A stretch of DNA of 36,646 nt from Chloroflexota bacterium (GCA_005881425.1 VBIC01000049.1:1-36646); one strand, 5' to 3'. Shown: positions 1 through 6,739, numbered from the stretch's first letter. Numbers and translations are program-made. Notes: generated from the letters alone by a model not told the origin.

Positions 1-403
1 CGACGTCTTCGGCCAGCATCGTGTATGGCGCCTTCAGGTCCGCCGGCGGCGTGAAGGGGGGGATCTGGCGATTGACCTCGTAGTTCCACGACACGTCCGT
101 GACCAGGTCCTTGATCAGGGGAAAGGTGCGCATCGGGCCGACGTGGATCTCCTTACCCTGGAACTGGTCGACCCGGGTCTTGCACATCAGCATCGGCCGG
201 CCGTTGACCTCGGCGCTGCAGGAGCCGCACTTGGCGGCCTTACAGTTCCAGCGCACGGCCAGGTCCAGGGCGAGGTGGGCCTGGATGTAGTGGATGGCAT
301 CCAGCACCACCATGCCCTCCTGCATCGGCACCTCGAAGCGCTGCTCTCTGCCGTTGCCGTCCTCGCCCCGGTAGACGAGCAGCGTGACCGTGCCGCCGGT
401 CAT
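1..403 (-). CDS. sdhB: Succinate dehydrogenase iron-sulfur subunit (N-terminal part, cut by window edge)
   Basis: This is the electron-transfer subunit of succinate dehydrogenase; it passes electrons from the flavoprotein to the membrane anchor. The visible ~134 residues hold the N-terminal plant-type ferredoxin domain with the [2Fe-2S] cysteine cluster (RWNCKAAKCGSCSAEV, then a Cys in RPMLMC). They continue with the linker PMRTFPLIKDLVTDVSWNYE. The wording closely matches my memory of the mycobacterial Sdh1 iron-sulfur protein. The ATG at 403 overlaps the stop of the anchor gene by four bases (ATGA), so the two are co-translated. The C-terminal [4Fe-4S]/[3Fe-4S] domain lies beyond base 1. 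No flavoprotein gene lies between anchor and iron-sulfur subunit, so sdhA must be further downstream or elsewhere. Confidence 0.92.
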   Translation of the reverse strand, partial: MTGGTVTLLVYRGEDGNGREQRFEVPMQEGMVVLDAIHYIQAHLALDLAVRWNCKAAKCGSCSAEVNGRPMLMCKTRVDQFQGKEIHVGPMRTFPLIKDLVTDVSWNYEVNRQIPPFTPPADLKAPYTMLAEDV

Positions 404-1167
404 GCCCCGGGAATCCAGCGCGGATCGTGCAGCACGCCGCTCTGCAGCAGGCGGATGTAGAGGTCGGTCAGGCCGACCGAAAACATGCTGTACCAGGCCC
501 ACGCGCCGTGCTGCGGGTTGAGCCGGTCGAGGAAGGACGACAGCCGATGGCGCAGCTTGCCGGCCCTGGTGCAGGAGTAGCAGTCCAGGTTTCCGCCGGC
601 CAGGTAGCGGAGCGAATGGCAGGTGCCGGTGTAGAGGGTGAGGAGGACGACATTGACCAGCATCAACGCGGTGCCCAGCCCGATCCCGAACCGGCCGTCG
701 AAGTCGAAAGCCCTGATGGCGTCGATCCAGAGCACGATGGTTACGAGCAGGGTCAGGACGAGGGCGTAGCGATGCAGGTTGCTGAGCGCGAAGGGAAGGC
801 TCCGCTCGCCCCGATAGCGCCCCTTGCGCACCTCGCGGATGGCGCAGGCCGGCGGGTCCCAGAAGAAAGCGCGGTAGTAGGACTTGCGGTAGTAGTAGCA
901 GGTGGCGCGCAGGGCCAGGGGGATGGCGGCCAGGACAGGGAGCAGGTAGCCGGTCGGGAACCGGAGCAGGCCGAAGGCAGGCGAATCGAAGGGGGAGAGG
1001 TAGGGTGCGAAGAAGGCCTTGCTGCCGTTGAACACGGCCCAGGTCGCGTAGGCGACGAAACCGAGGTAGGCGATGACGGTTAGCGCCGGCTCGACCCACC
1101 AGGCCCGTCCCGGCGACGCCTGCGCCGCTGGTGCGGGGGCCGGAGCCTGGGCCGCCTCGACCGCCAT
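400..1167 (-). CDS. sdhC: Succinate dehydrogenase membrane anchor, Sdh1 type
   Basis: This 255-residue integral membrane protein anchors the dehydrogenase and should reduce menaquinone. About five hydrophobic helices are visible (near 28-46, 70-88, 131-150, 160-182 and 225-243). A family-typical stretch, YYYRKSYYRAFFWDPPACA, starts at residue 91. Residues C183-H184 and C196-x2-C199 resemble ligands of a Rieske-type [2Fe-2S] cluster, which I recall being reported inside the membrane part of mycobacterial Sdh1; that assignment is inference. The four-helix, heme-b SdhCD type is not what is seen here. It is the first gene of an operon with sdhB. A -10-like TAGACT ends eight bases before the ATG, so the mRNA may be leaderless. 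Confidence 0.85.
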   Translation of the reverse strand: MAVEAAQAPAPAPAAQASPGRAWWVEPALTVIAYLGFVAYATWAVFNGSKAFFAPYLSPFDSPAFGLLRFPTGYLLPVLAAIPLALRATCYYYRKSYYRAFFWDPPACAIREVRKGRYRGERSLPFALSNLHRYALVLTLLVTIVLWIDAIRAFDFDGRFGIGLGTALMLVNVVLLTLYTGTCHSLRYLAGGNLDCYSCTRAGKLRHRLSSFLDRLNPQHGAWAWYSMFSVGLTDLYIRLLQSGVLHDPRWIPGA

Positions 1168-1175
1168 ACGTTCCT

Positions 1176-1181
1176 AGTCTA
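1176..1181 (-). promoter_or_regulatory. Putative -10 box of the sdh operon
   Basis: On the minus strand TAGACT lies eight bases before the anchor ATG. Transcription would then begin at or within a base or two of the start codon, giving a leaderless mRNA. No clear -35 was required for this call. Confidence 0.45.
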
Positions 1182-1205
1182 GCCCTCCGCCGCGGCGATC
1201 CTGGC

Positions 1206-2291
1206 TCAGGAAGAGCTGGTACGCCGGCCCACCACCAAGCCGATCACTGAGGCGGCCACTGCCAGGCCGACTGCAGTCCGGGGCTTGATCCCGCGCGACG
1301 CCGAGGGCGCCGCCTGGCCGTCGTCCACCGCCGCCGTGCCCTGCACCCGCGCGCCTCTTACCCCCACGGACCTCTTGCCATTGTCCAGCCGGCCCGAGGG
1401 CGGCGCCGAGGTCAGGGTCGTGCCGCGCAGCGGCTGATCGACCCGCACCGGATAGAGCACGCTATTCACCTCCACCCCGACCATGGTGATCAGGCCCAGG
1501 AAGGAGAAGAAGGTGAGGACCACGAAGAACAGGCCGAAGGTCTTGCCGTAGGTGGCGACGCTGTTGGTCAAGGCGATATAGCTGGGAAAGAGAAGGGAAA
1601 CCAGCTCGAAGAGGACGCCGGCGAGCGCCGCCCCGGGCAGGACCTTACGCCAGTCCTGAGGGCGGTTCGGCACCACGTAGTAGATGGAGGCGAAGAGGAG
1701 GAAGCCGGCCAGCAAGCCGATCGCGACCTGGACCACCAGCGAGAATCCCGACTTCAGCAGCGCGGGGGCGCCCGGGATCGCCGGTAGAGCGGGGAGGACC
1801 AGGGAGCTGGCCACGGCCAGCCCTCCCAGGAGCGTGAAGAGGAGGATCATGCTCACCCCCATCACCTTCTGGCGTGTGAAGTCGCGTGCCTGCGTGTGGT
1901 AGATCACCGCGAAGGCCTGCTCCATGGCGCCGAAGAGGGCGGATCCGCCCCAGAGGAGGCCGACCACCCCGACCAGGATCAGGAGGCCCTTCTGCTCCTG
2001 GAAGTGATGGATCGCCTCGAACGCCCCGGGCACGGTCTGCGAGGGAAGCAGGGAGAGCAGGGTGCAGTCGAGCGGCGTGGTCTGGCTCTGAGCGGCATGG
2101 CAGTAAATGGTCCGTGACTCACCGATGATGCCGGCCACGATCCCGAGCACGGCGGCCATGAAGACCACGATCGGAAACAGGGCGAAGAGGGCGTTCCAGG
2201 CGATCAGCACCGCCCAGTTGGGCGCCTGGTCCTCCATGAACTTTTGCAGTACCCTGCCGGGGAGCGTGTGCATCAGGCCCGCCGGGTTCAT
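1206..2291 (-). CDS. YihY/BrkB-family membrane protein
   Basis: This 361-residue polytopic membrane protein belongs to the YihY/BrkB (formerly ribonuclease BN-like) family, whose biochemical role is not settled. Typical family features are the N-terminal stretch WAVLIAWNALFALFPIVVF and the middle stretch YYVVPNRPQDWRKVLPGA. Late helices contain YGKTFGLFFVVLTFFSFLGL. About six helices are visible. The last ~80 residues are a basic, alanine- and glycine-rich tail ending in a further hydrophobic helix (AVGLAVAASVIGLVVG), longer than in many homologues. It is divergent from rpiA with only 34 bp between the start codons. The ATG follows a TAGAAT box by six bases with no Shine-Dalgarno sequence. 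Confidence 0.85.
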   Translation of the reverse strand: MNPAGLMHTLPGRVLQKFMEDQAPNWAVLIAWNALFALFPIVVFMAAVLGIVAGIIGESRTIYCHAAQSQTTPLDCTLLSLLPSQTVPGAFEAIHHFQEQKGLLILVGVVGLLWGGSALFGAMEQAFAVIYHTQARDFTRQKVMGVSMILLFTLLGGLAVASSLVLPALPAIPGAPALLKSGFSLVVQVAIGLLAGFLLFASIYYVVPNRPQDWRKVLPGAALAGVLFELVSLLFPSYIALTNSVATYGKTFGLFFVVLTFFSFLGLITMVGVEVNSVLYPVRVDQPLRGTTLTSAPPSGRLDNGKRSVGVRGARVQGTAAVDDGQAAPSASRGIKPRTAVGLAVAASVIGLVVGRRTSSS

Positions 2292-2297
2292 GGCCCG

Positions 2298-2303
2298 ATT
2301 CTA
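2298..2303 (-). promoter_or_regulatory. Putative -10 box of the YihY-family gene
   Basis: TAGAAT on the minus strand sits six bases before the ATG at 2291, which predicts a leaderless transcript. It occupies the 34-bp gap shared with the divergent rpiA gene. Confidence 0.5.
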
Positions 2304-2325
2304 GCTGACAGTAGTCCTATCACCT

Positions 2326-3051
2326 ATGGTTGAAGCCGCATTGCGACCGGAGGAAGGCTGGAAGCGCCTGGCCGCGGAACGTGCCCTGGGCCTGGTTCGG
2401 GACGGCATGGTCCTCGGCCTCGGCACCGGCAGCACCGCCCAGTATTTCATCGAGGGTCTGGGGCGGCTGCTGGCAGGTGGGCTGCGCCTTCGGGCGGCGG
2501 CCACCTCGGCGGCGACGGCCCGCCAGGCCCAGGCGCTCAACCTCCCCCTGCTCCAGCACCTGGAGCGGCCCCTCGACCTGGCCGTCGACGGGGCGGACGA
2601 GATCGACCCGGTTCTCGACTGCATCAAGGGCCGGGGCGGCGCCCTGCTGCGCGAAAAGATCGTCGCCGAGGCCGCGGAGCGCTTCGTGCTCCTCGCCGAC
2701 GTACGCAAGCTCGTACCCCACCTGGGGCGGGGTCCGGTCCCGGTGGAGGTGCTGCCCTTCCTCTGGGAGCAGACAAGCCGCCGGATCGCGGCCCTTGGCG
2801 GGCGTCCTCTGCTCCGGGGTGGGGCTGCGACGCCCTTTCTGACCGACAACGGGAACTTGATTCTGGACGTGACCTTCGAGGCGATCCCTGACCCCGCCGC
2901 ACTCGCCGCCCGGCTCAAGGCCGTCGCCGGCGTGATCGAGCATGGCCTCTTCGTCGGGCTGGCGCGGTCGGCCATCGTGGGCGGGCCCGACGGCGTGCAG
3001 GTCCTGGGCCAGGCGCTCGACTCGGCGCCCGGCCCCGGCGGGGGGCGTTGA
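2326..3051 (+). CDS. rpiA: Ribose-5-phosphate isomerase A
   Basis: RpiA interconverts ribose 5-phosphate and ribulose 5-phosphate in the non-oxidative pentose phosphate pathway, in the cytosol. The 241-residue length is normal for the family. Diagnostic motifs are the phosphate loop GLGTGST (31-37), DGADEID (88-94) and KGRGGALLREK (101-111) with the catalytic acid/base region. The C-terminal region has the usual GLFVGLA strand. The ATG at 2326 has no Shine-Dalgarno sequence; weak -10-like sequence (TAGTCC/TATCAC) lies directly upstream, again suggesting a very short leader. It stands alone, divergent from the YihY gene and followed by a 60-residue unknown gene. Confidence 0.95.
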   Translation: MVEAALRPEEGWKRLAAERALGLVRDGMVLGLGTGSTAQYFIEGLGRLLAGGLRLRAAATSAATARQAQALNLPLLQHLERPLDLAVDGADEIDPVLDCIKGRGGALLREKIVAEAAERFVLLADVRKLVPHLGRGPVPVEVLPFLWEQTSRRIAALGGRPLLRGGAATPFLTDNGNLILDVTFEAIPDPAALAARLKAVAGVIEHGLFVGLARSAIVGGPDGVQVLGQALDSAPGPGGGR

Positions 3052-3071
3052 CAGGCCCGGCTGTGAACCGA

Positions 3072-3077
3072 TAGCCT
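3072..3077 (+). promoter_or_regulatory. Putative -10 box of the 60-residue gene
   Basis: TAGCCT lies ten bases before the ATG at 3088, the spacing seen at other apparently leaderless genes here. A matching -35 is not obvious. Confidence 0.3.
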
Positions 3078-3087
3078 CATCCAGGTC

Positions 3088-3270
3088 ATGCCGTTCGAGT
3101 ACCGGATGGTCACAACAGTCGAGGAGGCGAACCAGCTCTCCGAGCAGGGCTTCGAGCTGTTCACCATCCTCCCGCCCGGTCCCAACGGGGGGCCGGACCG
3201 CCTCTACCTCCGGCGGGAGCGACCCAGAGGCCAATCTCCTGGATTCAGCGTGGCGCCGCCAGGGCGCTGA
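3088..3270 (+). CDS. Small conserved-looking protein, DUF4177-like
   Basis: This 60-residue protein starts FEYRMVTTVEEANQLSEQ and continues GFELFTILPP. That resembles the short DUF4177-type pattern in which a tyrosine-rich strand is followed by an amphipathic helix and G-[WF/YE/FE]-L-[VF]. The C-terminal third (RRERPRGQSPGFSV...) is basic and probably flexible. Function is unknown. There is no Shine-Dalgarno sequence, but TAGCCT lies ten bases before the ATG. I favour it as real because the N-terminal two thirds looks like a folded unit and the reading frame has normal high-GC third positions. The family link is a pattern impression only. Confidence 0.5.
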   Translation: MPFEYRMVTTVEEANQLSEQGFELFTILPPGPNGGPDRLYLRRERPRGQSPGFSVAPPGR

Positions 3271-3286
3271 ACGGCGGAGGTTGGGG

Positions 3287-3315
3287 TTGACTCCGAATTC
3301 GAGGCGAATTACAAT
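3287..3315 (+). promoter_or_regulatory. Strong sigma-70-type promoter
   Basis: TTGACT (3287-3292) and TACAAT (3310-3315) are separated by exactly 17 bases, a near-consensus vegetative promoter. Transcription would start near 3322 and give a leader of about 115 nt before the TTG at 3436. It is one of the few promoters here with a clear -35 and a long leader. Confidence 0.75.
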
Positions 3316-3435
3316 GGTCGTGTAAGAAATGTAAAGATCGACTGGGCGGAGGGTCGCCCTTGTCGTGTTTTACCCAGCTTAGAGCGGGTATGACCGGAGT
3401 CCGGGCCGCTCGGGCCGGGTTGGAGGACTAGCAGT

Positions 3436-3849
3436 TTGCAGGCAATGACCACCACGATCGAGTCGCCACGCCTCTACGAGGCGGCCGTGAAGGCCATGTC
3501 CCAGGCCGCCGCCGAAGCCGAGGCCGACCATGCCCCGGTGCGTCTGGCCTACTGGCGCATGGCCGCGCTCGACAGCATCCTGGGACGCCTGGAGGACCTT
3601 CGCCTCGCCAACGAGCGGGTCGTCCCCGCCGAGATCCTGGAGCTGGTGCAGGCTTACGCGGAGCGGCACGACGCCGAGCTCTTCGGGCGCGCCGTCGTGC
3701 CTGAGCTCAAGGACATGAACGCGGTCCACGATGCGGTCTTCGAGGCCCAGGGCCGGGTCATGCTCCAGCTGGCGGCGCTTCGCCGCGTGCCCAACTGGCA
3801 GGATCTCGACACCGTGCTCGAGCCGGGCGACGGCGAAGAAGCGGCCTAG
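3436..3849 (+). CDS. Hypothetical mostly helical protein (137 aa)
   Basis: I do not recognise this protein. It is acidic, rich in Ala, Glu and Leu, and should be almost entirely alpha-helical (for example AAVKAMSQAAAEAEADHAP and ALDSILGRLEDLRLANERV), with no signal peptide or membrane helix. The TTG at 3436 is preferred as start because GGAGGA (3422-3427) lies eight bases upstream; the in-frame ATG at 3445 would be 17 bases away. It is driven by the strong promoter at 3287-3315 with a leader of about 115 nt. The DUF971 gene follows in another frame. Confidence 0.65.
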   Translation: MQAMTTTIESPRLYEAAVKAMSQAAAEAEADHAPVRLAYWRMAALDSILGRLEDLRLANERVVPAEILELVQAYAERHDAELFGRAVVPELKDMNAVHDAVFEAQGRVMLQLAALRRVPNWQDLDTVLEPGDGEEAA

Positions 3850-3910
3850 GACGCCAGGGCAATCGGCTGAGCTGATCGGGGCCTCGGACGACCGCGAGAG
3901 GCCGCTGGAC

Positions 3911-4237
3911 ATTCTTGCCGACCGCCCCCGCCGCCTCCTGATCGTGCAGTGGGCGGACGGGCACGAGTCCTTCTACGACTTCGAGCTGCTGCGCTGGAGC
4001 TGCCCCTGCGCCGAGTGCGCCGGAGAGGCGGGGATGCCGGGGCGGCTGGCGTCGACCTCGGAGCTCACCGACGACCAGGTTTCACTGAGCGAGATCGAGG
4101 CCGTCGGCCTCTTCGGGCTGCGGCCCACCTGGAAGGACGGCCACAGCACGGGGATCTACGGGCTCGCTCTGCTGCGCTCCCTCTGCCCCTGCGCCGACTG
4201 CGGGCCCGCTAGGCCCGGACGACCAGGCCCAGGCTGA
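3911..4237 (+). CDS. DUF971-domain protein, start codon unresolved
   Basis: The protein carries the DUF971 signature: RRLLIVQWADGHESFYDF, then RWSCPCAEC, and near the C-terminus LRSLCPCADC. The paired CPCA[ED]C motifs suggest metal or Fe-S binding; some relatives are fused to or sit near iron-sulfur proteins. No ATG, GTG or TTG lies in frame between 3734 and 3946. The GTG at 3947 would cut off the first conserved strand, and the ATG at 3731 would need a 119-bp overlap with the upstream gene. An ATT at 3911, nine bases after GAGAGG (3896-3901), is the best-placed candidate and is used here, but it is unproven. Its 3' end overlaps the convergent thioredoxin gene by 29 bp. Confidence 0.65.
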   Translation: MLADRPRRLLIVQWADGHESFYDFELLRWSCPCAECAGEAGMPGRLASTSELTDDQVSLSEIEAVGLFGLRPTWKDGHSTGIYGLALLRSLCPCADCGPARPGRPGPG

Positions 4238-4535
4238 TCTCCAGCGCGGCCTTCGGCTGGTAGCCGATCACCTGCTTGGCCAGCTTGCCTTCCCTGAAGA
4301 GGGCCATGTAGGGTATGCCGCGGACGCGGTAACGCTCGGCCAGGGCCGGCTCCTCGTCCACGTTGACCTTGGCGATCTTGACGTCGGCGTGCTCGGTGGC
4401 GATCTGCTCCAACACCGGGGCGACCATCTTGCAGGGCCCGCACCAGTCGGCGTAGAAGTCCACGATCACCGGCTGCTCGGACAGCAGGACCTGCTCCTCG
4501 AAGTTGGCGGTTGTGACGTGTACCGGCTTGCTCAT
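4209..4535 (-). CDS. trxA: Thioredoxin
   Basis: This 108-residue cytosolic disulfide reductant keeps protein thiols reduced, normally recharged by thioredoxin reductase. The active site WCGPC is at residues 31-35 (C32, C35) after VIVDFYAD, and the cis-proline loop RGIPYMALF is present. The start at 4535 (MSKPVH) is chosen because AAGGGAG lies just upstream; a longer frame begins at 4586, but its extra 17 residues are not thioredoxin-like. It is on the same strand as, and 118 bp downstream of, an unknown membrane-protein gene, and convergent with the DUF971 gene, with which it overlaps by 29 bp. Confidence 0.93.
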   Translation of the reverse strand: MSKPVHVTTANFEEQVLLSEQPVIVDFYADWCGPCKMVAPVLEQIATEHADVKIAKVNVDEEPALAERYRVRGIPYMALFREGKLAKQVIGYQPKAALEISLGLVVRA

Positions 4536-4605
4536 TCTTCTCCCTTGTTTGATTCCTCGCCCGATACAACCCAGTATGCACGCCAAAGATTCCCGGCGGA
4601 ACCGT

Positions 4606-4665
4606 CCAGCCGGCCCGGCTGGCTTCCCGGGCGGCGGCTTCCGCAGCGGCCGTTCAGGCGGCCGC
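4606..4665. repeat. Two adjacent perfect hairpins between membrane-protein and trxA genes
   Basis: CCAGCCG (4606-4612) pairs with CGGCTGG (4616-4622) across a 3-nt loop. GCGGCCG (about 4646-4652) pairs with CGGCCGC (about 4659-4665) and encloses the stop codon of the minus-strand membrane protein. They may act as a terminator for that gene, though no U-tract follows. Confidence 0.45.
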
Positions 4666-5520
4666 CACGAATAGGAGGAGTTGGCCTACCAGCTGGCCGG
4701 GGAAGATGGCGATCATGGCCAGGTAGAGGAGGCCGGTGGCCGACATGAAGGAACGCATCCGGCAGGCGGGGTAGGCGAGGCCAGCCGCGAGCAGGGGAAG
4801 GATGACGGCGCCCAGCCCCCAGAGCCCGGCCAGGATCGGATTGGCGGCCAGGGCATGGGCCGGCGACCCCGCCGATCCGGGGAGCCCGGCCAGAGCGAGG
4901 GGAAAGAAGATCGCCTGGACGGCGAGCGCCGCCAGCAGCCAGAGGATCGAGCGGAGGAGGGGCCGGTTGGTGAGCGCCGGAGTCACCAGGTACCAGTGAC
5001 CCAGCAGCATCCCCGTGGTGGCCGTCCCCAGCACCGCCGTGCCCAGGAGGATGGCGGCCCAGATCGCGACACTGCCCCACCAGCTCCGGGAGAGAGGCTG
5101 GAAGGTGAGGGCCAGCGCGACCAGCAGAGCGGCGGAGGCCAGCAGCGCCGCCCCCCGGGCCGGACGCGGATCCACTCTCCGGCTGAAGCTCGAGATCGAG
5201 AGCCCGGCGAAGGCCGCGGTGGTGATGCCCTGGAACGCGGGCAGCCAGCCTGCCGGGCCCCGTGCGATCTGGAGCACGTCGTGGTAGGCGTCCACGGGAG
5301 CGCTCACTACGACCAGGAGAGCGAGCCCGCTGAGCACGGTCGAGGTCGCGGACATGAATTTGAGGAAGCCCGGCGTCAATCCGCCCAGCCGCCGCAGGGC
5401 CTCGGTGGTGAGCAAGGTGCCGACTGCGGTACAGGCGAGCATCAGGAAGAGGGCGAGGGGGACGGTGACGGCGGCCACCTCGATCGGGGAGAGCGCCGCT
5501 GACCCGACCGCGGGGAGCAC
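4654..5520 (-). CDS. Unknown integral membrane protein, about eight helices
   Basis: I do not recognise a named family. The ~288-residue product is hydrophobic throughout, with about eight predicted membrane helices. A conspicuous conserved-looking motif in the middle, TTGMLLGHWYLVTPALTNRP, has a His and a Trp at the end of a helix that could bind a cofactor or metal. There are few charged loops and no signal peptide distinct from the first helix. The GTG at 5520 is chosen because TAGTAT ends eight bases upstream, the arrangement seen at other genes here. A longer frame from 5655 would run into the divergent gene at 5549 and has no promoter. Transporter or quinone-associated protein are guesses only. 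Confidence 0.65.
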   Translation of the reverse strand: MLPAVGSAALSPIEVAAVTVPLALFLMLACTAVGTLLTTEALRRLGGLTPGFLKFMSATSTVLSGLALLVVVSAPVDAYHDVLQIARGPAGWLPAFQGITTAAFAGLSISSFSRRVDPRPARGAALLASAALLVALALTFQPLSRSWWGSVAIWAAILLGTAVLGTATTGMLLGHWYLVTPALTNRPLLRSILWLLAALAVQAIFFPLALAGLPGSAGSPAHALAANPILAGLWGLGAVILPLLAAGLAYPACRMRSFMSATGLLYLAMIAIFPGQLVGQLLLFVAAA

Positions 5521-5528
5521 GATTGCGG

Positions 5529-5534
5529 ATACTA
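5529..5534 (-). promoter_or_regulatory. Putative -10 box of the membrane-protein gene
   Basis: On the minus strand TAGTAT lies eight bases before the GTG at 5520. The plus strand of the same bases reads GATACT (5528-5533), so the site may also serve the divergent gene. Confidence 0.45.
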
Positions 5535-5548
5535 CAGGAGGAAAGACG

Positions 5549-5800
5549 GTGGACCGGATGGACGAAGACCCGCCGGCATTCGTGCCTGTGGTACGCAGCG
5601 AGGGGAGCTGGAAGACGCCGGCCGGCGACCCCGTGCCCTGGTATGACGTGCGCACCGACCTGCTGCCCGCGGATGAGGTCCAGGCGGCGATCGAGCGGGT
5701 GCTCTCGGTCTACGGGGTGAGCGACGTGGTGGTTGACGCCTTCACCCAGCTTCGCAAGGAGCTGCCCCGGCCGCTCTCCCCGCCCCCTGCCGCGGAATAG
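5549..5800 (+). CDS. Small hypothetical protein (83 aa)
   Basis: I do not recognise this protein. It is acidic and proline-containing, with EGSWKTPAGDPVPWYDVRTD in the N-terminal half and a helical C-terminal half (ADEVQAAIERVLSVYGV). There is no membrane segment. The GTG at 5549 is preferred as start: the classical AGGAGG (5536-5541) lies seven bases upstream, whereas the ATG at 5558 is 16 bases away. It is divergent from the membrane-protein gene with 28 bp between the starts, and followed after 30 bp by the molybdoenzyme gene in the same direction. Confidence 0.6.
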   Translation: MDRMDEDPPAFVPVVRSEGSWKTPAGDPVPWYDVRTDLLPADEVQAAIERVLSVYGVSDVVVDAFTQLRKELPRPLSPPPAAE

Positions 5801-5818
5801 ACGCTCCGCGGAAGCCGT

Positions 5819-5824
5819 TACCAT
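5819..5824 (+). promoter_or_regulatory. Putative -10 box of the sulfite-oxidase-like gene
   Basis: TACCAT ends six bases before the ATG at 5831, predicting a leaderless transcript. Confidence 0.4.
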
Positions 5825-5830
5825 CACACG

Positions 5831-6439
5831 ATGGCCAGCTTCTTCCGCCGCGATCGGACGCTCGACCCGCGTGTCGTCGCCGATCCGCATCGCCAGCCAC
5901 CGGGGCAGGTGCTTACCGACAAGTGGCCGGTGCTGACCTACGGGCGGACTCCACGCTACGACATGAAGGCCTGGCGCCTGCGCCTGATGGGCGAGGTCGA
6001 CAACCCGGTGACCTTGAGCTGGGAGGAGCTGCTCGCGCTGCCGAAGACGGAGATCACCGCCGACATGCATTGCGTAACGACCTGGAGCCGGCTGGACAAC
6101 AGGTGGGAGGGTGTCGCCTTCCAGGAGCTGGTGGAACTGGTCCGTCCCCGGCCGAGCGCCGCCTTCGTGGTCGCCCACTGCGACGCCGGTTACACGACCA
6201 GTCTTCCGGTCCAGGCGCTGGCCGACTCGGACGTGCTCATCGCCTATCGTCACGACGGTATCGATCTGCCCGCCGAGCACGGCGGGCCCCTGCGCCTCGT
6301 GGTTCCCAAGCGCTACGCATGGAAGAGCGCCAAGTGGCTGGAGGGGCTGGAGTGGTCCGAGCGCGACCGGCTTGGATTCTGGGAGCGCAACGGCTACAAC
6401 AACAGCGCCGACCCCTGGCTCGAAGAGCGCTACTGGTAA
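5831..6439 (+). CDS. Sulfite-oxidase-like molybdopterin oxidoreductase
   Basis: The 202-residue protein is a minimal molybdopterin-binding fold of the sulfite oxidase/YedY superfamily. The likely molybdenum ligand is C81 in ADMHCVTTWS. Other family features are the N-terminal WRLRLMGEVDNPVTLSWEEL, the mid-protein AHCDAGYTTSLPV, and LPAEHGGPLRLVVPKRYAWK. The end GFWERNGYNNSADPWLEERY is typical of 'sulfite oxidase-like oxidoreductases' in actinobacteria and relatives. No Tat signal peptide is visible, so it is probably cytosolic, unlike MsrP/YedY, and no YedZ-type heme partner is adjacent. The physiological substrate is unknown. Its ATG follows TACCAT by six bases without a Shine-Dalgarno sequence. 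Confidence 0.87.
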   Translation: MASFFRRDRTLDPRVVADPHRQPPGQVLTDKWPVLTYGRTPRYDMKAWRLRLMGEVDNPVTLSWEELLALPKTEITADMHCVTTWSRLDNRWEGVAFQELVELVRPRPSAAFVVAHCDAGYTTSLPVQALADSDVLIAYRHDGIDLPAEHGGPLRLVVPKRYAWKSAKWLEGLEWSERDRLGFWERNGYNNSADPWLEERYW

Positions 6440-6465
6440 CCCAGCCTTCTTAGTCCGGTACTTAT

Positions 6466-6643
6466 GTGGGGGACTGCGCCCCCCACCATTCGGCCGCGTC
6501 AAGGCACCGGTCGCTGCGCTCCCTCAATGGCCTTGACCCGGCCGCATCGGCGTGCCAGTGCACGCCGATCCCCCCGCTAAAGATGCGCGCTGCGCGCGCG
6601 TGCCCGGCCTTCGTGCCGGGCGCCGGAGGAGTCCTCCCGGCCT
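6466..6643. repeat. Run of five consecutive hairpins
   Basis: Five inverted repeats follow one another with little space between them. First, GTGGGGG (6466-6472) with CCCCCAC (6480-6486). Second, arms around 6490-6503 and 6530-6543 sharing GTCAAGGC/GCCTTGAC, with one mismatch. Third, a perfect 10-bp stem ATCGGCGTGC (6546-6555) with GCACGCCGAT (6560-6569). Fourth, GCCCGGC (6602-6608) with GCCGGGC (6615-6621). Fifth, GGAGGA/TCCTCC near 6625-6637. They fill the gap between the molybdoenzyme and the TPP riboswitch promoter. The first could terminate upstream transcription, but no U-tract is present; the rest have no known role. Confidence 0.6.
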
Positions 6644-6648
6644 ATACT
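6643..6648 (+). promoter_or_regulatory. -10 box of the TPP riboswitch transcript
   Basis: TATACT places the start of transcription near 6655, exactly at the 5' edge of the TPP riboswitch. No good -35 is visible 17 bases upstream. Confidence 0.55.
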
Positions 6649-6655
6649 TTGCGCA

Positions 6656-6737
6656 TAACCGGGGTGCGCCGCAGGCGCTGAGAGGCGGTTAACCGTCAAC
6701 CCGCTGAACCTGATCTGGGTAATGCCAGCGGAGGGAT
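6656..6737 (+). promoter_or_regulatory. TPP riboswitch (THI element)
   Basis: The aptamer is recognised by GGGGTGCGCC (6661-6670), the invariant CTGAGAGG (6678-6685) and the 3' part CTGAACCTGATCTGG (from 6704) running into AATGCCAGCGGAGGGA. It binds thiamine pyrophosphate. The Shine-Dalgarno sequence GGAGGG (6730-6735) is inside the 3' strand of the aptamer and the ATG follows four bases later, so ligand binding should hide the ribosome site: translational control of the permease and, by coupling, of thiD. Confidence 0.95.
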
Positions 6738-6739
6738 CG

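Noticed and set aside
4532-6502. A very long open frame on the minus strand (656 codons)
   Set aside because: It runs antisense to the molybdoenzyme gene and out of frame with the real membrane protein; composition is Arg/Gly/Pro-rich, typical of a shadow frame in GC-rich DNA.
6722-6739. ATG at 6722 as the start of the permease gene
   Set aside because: It lies inside the conserved 3' part of the TPP aptamer; the ATG at 6740 follows the ribosome site at proper distance.
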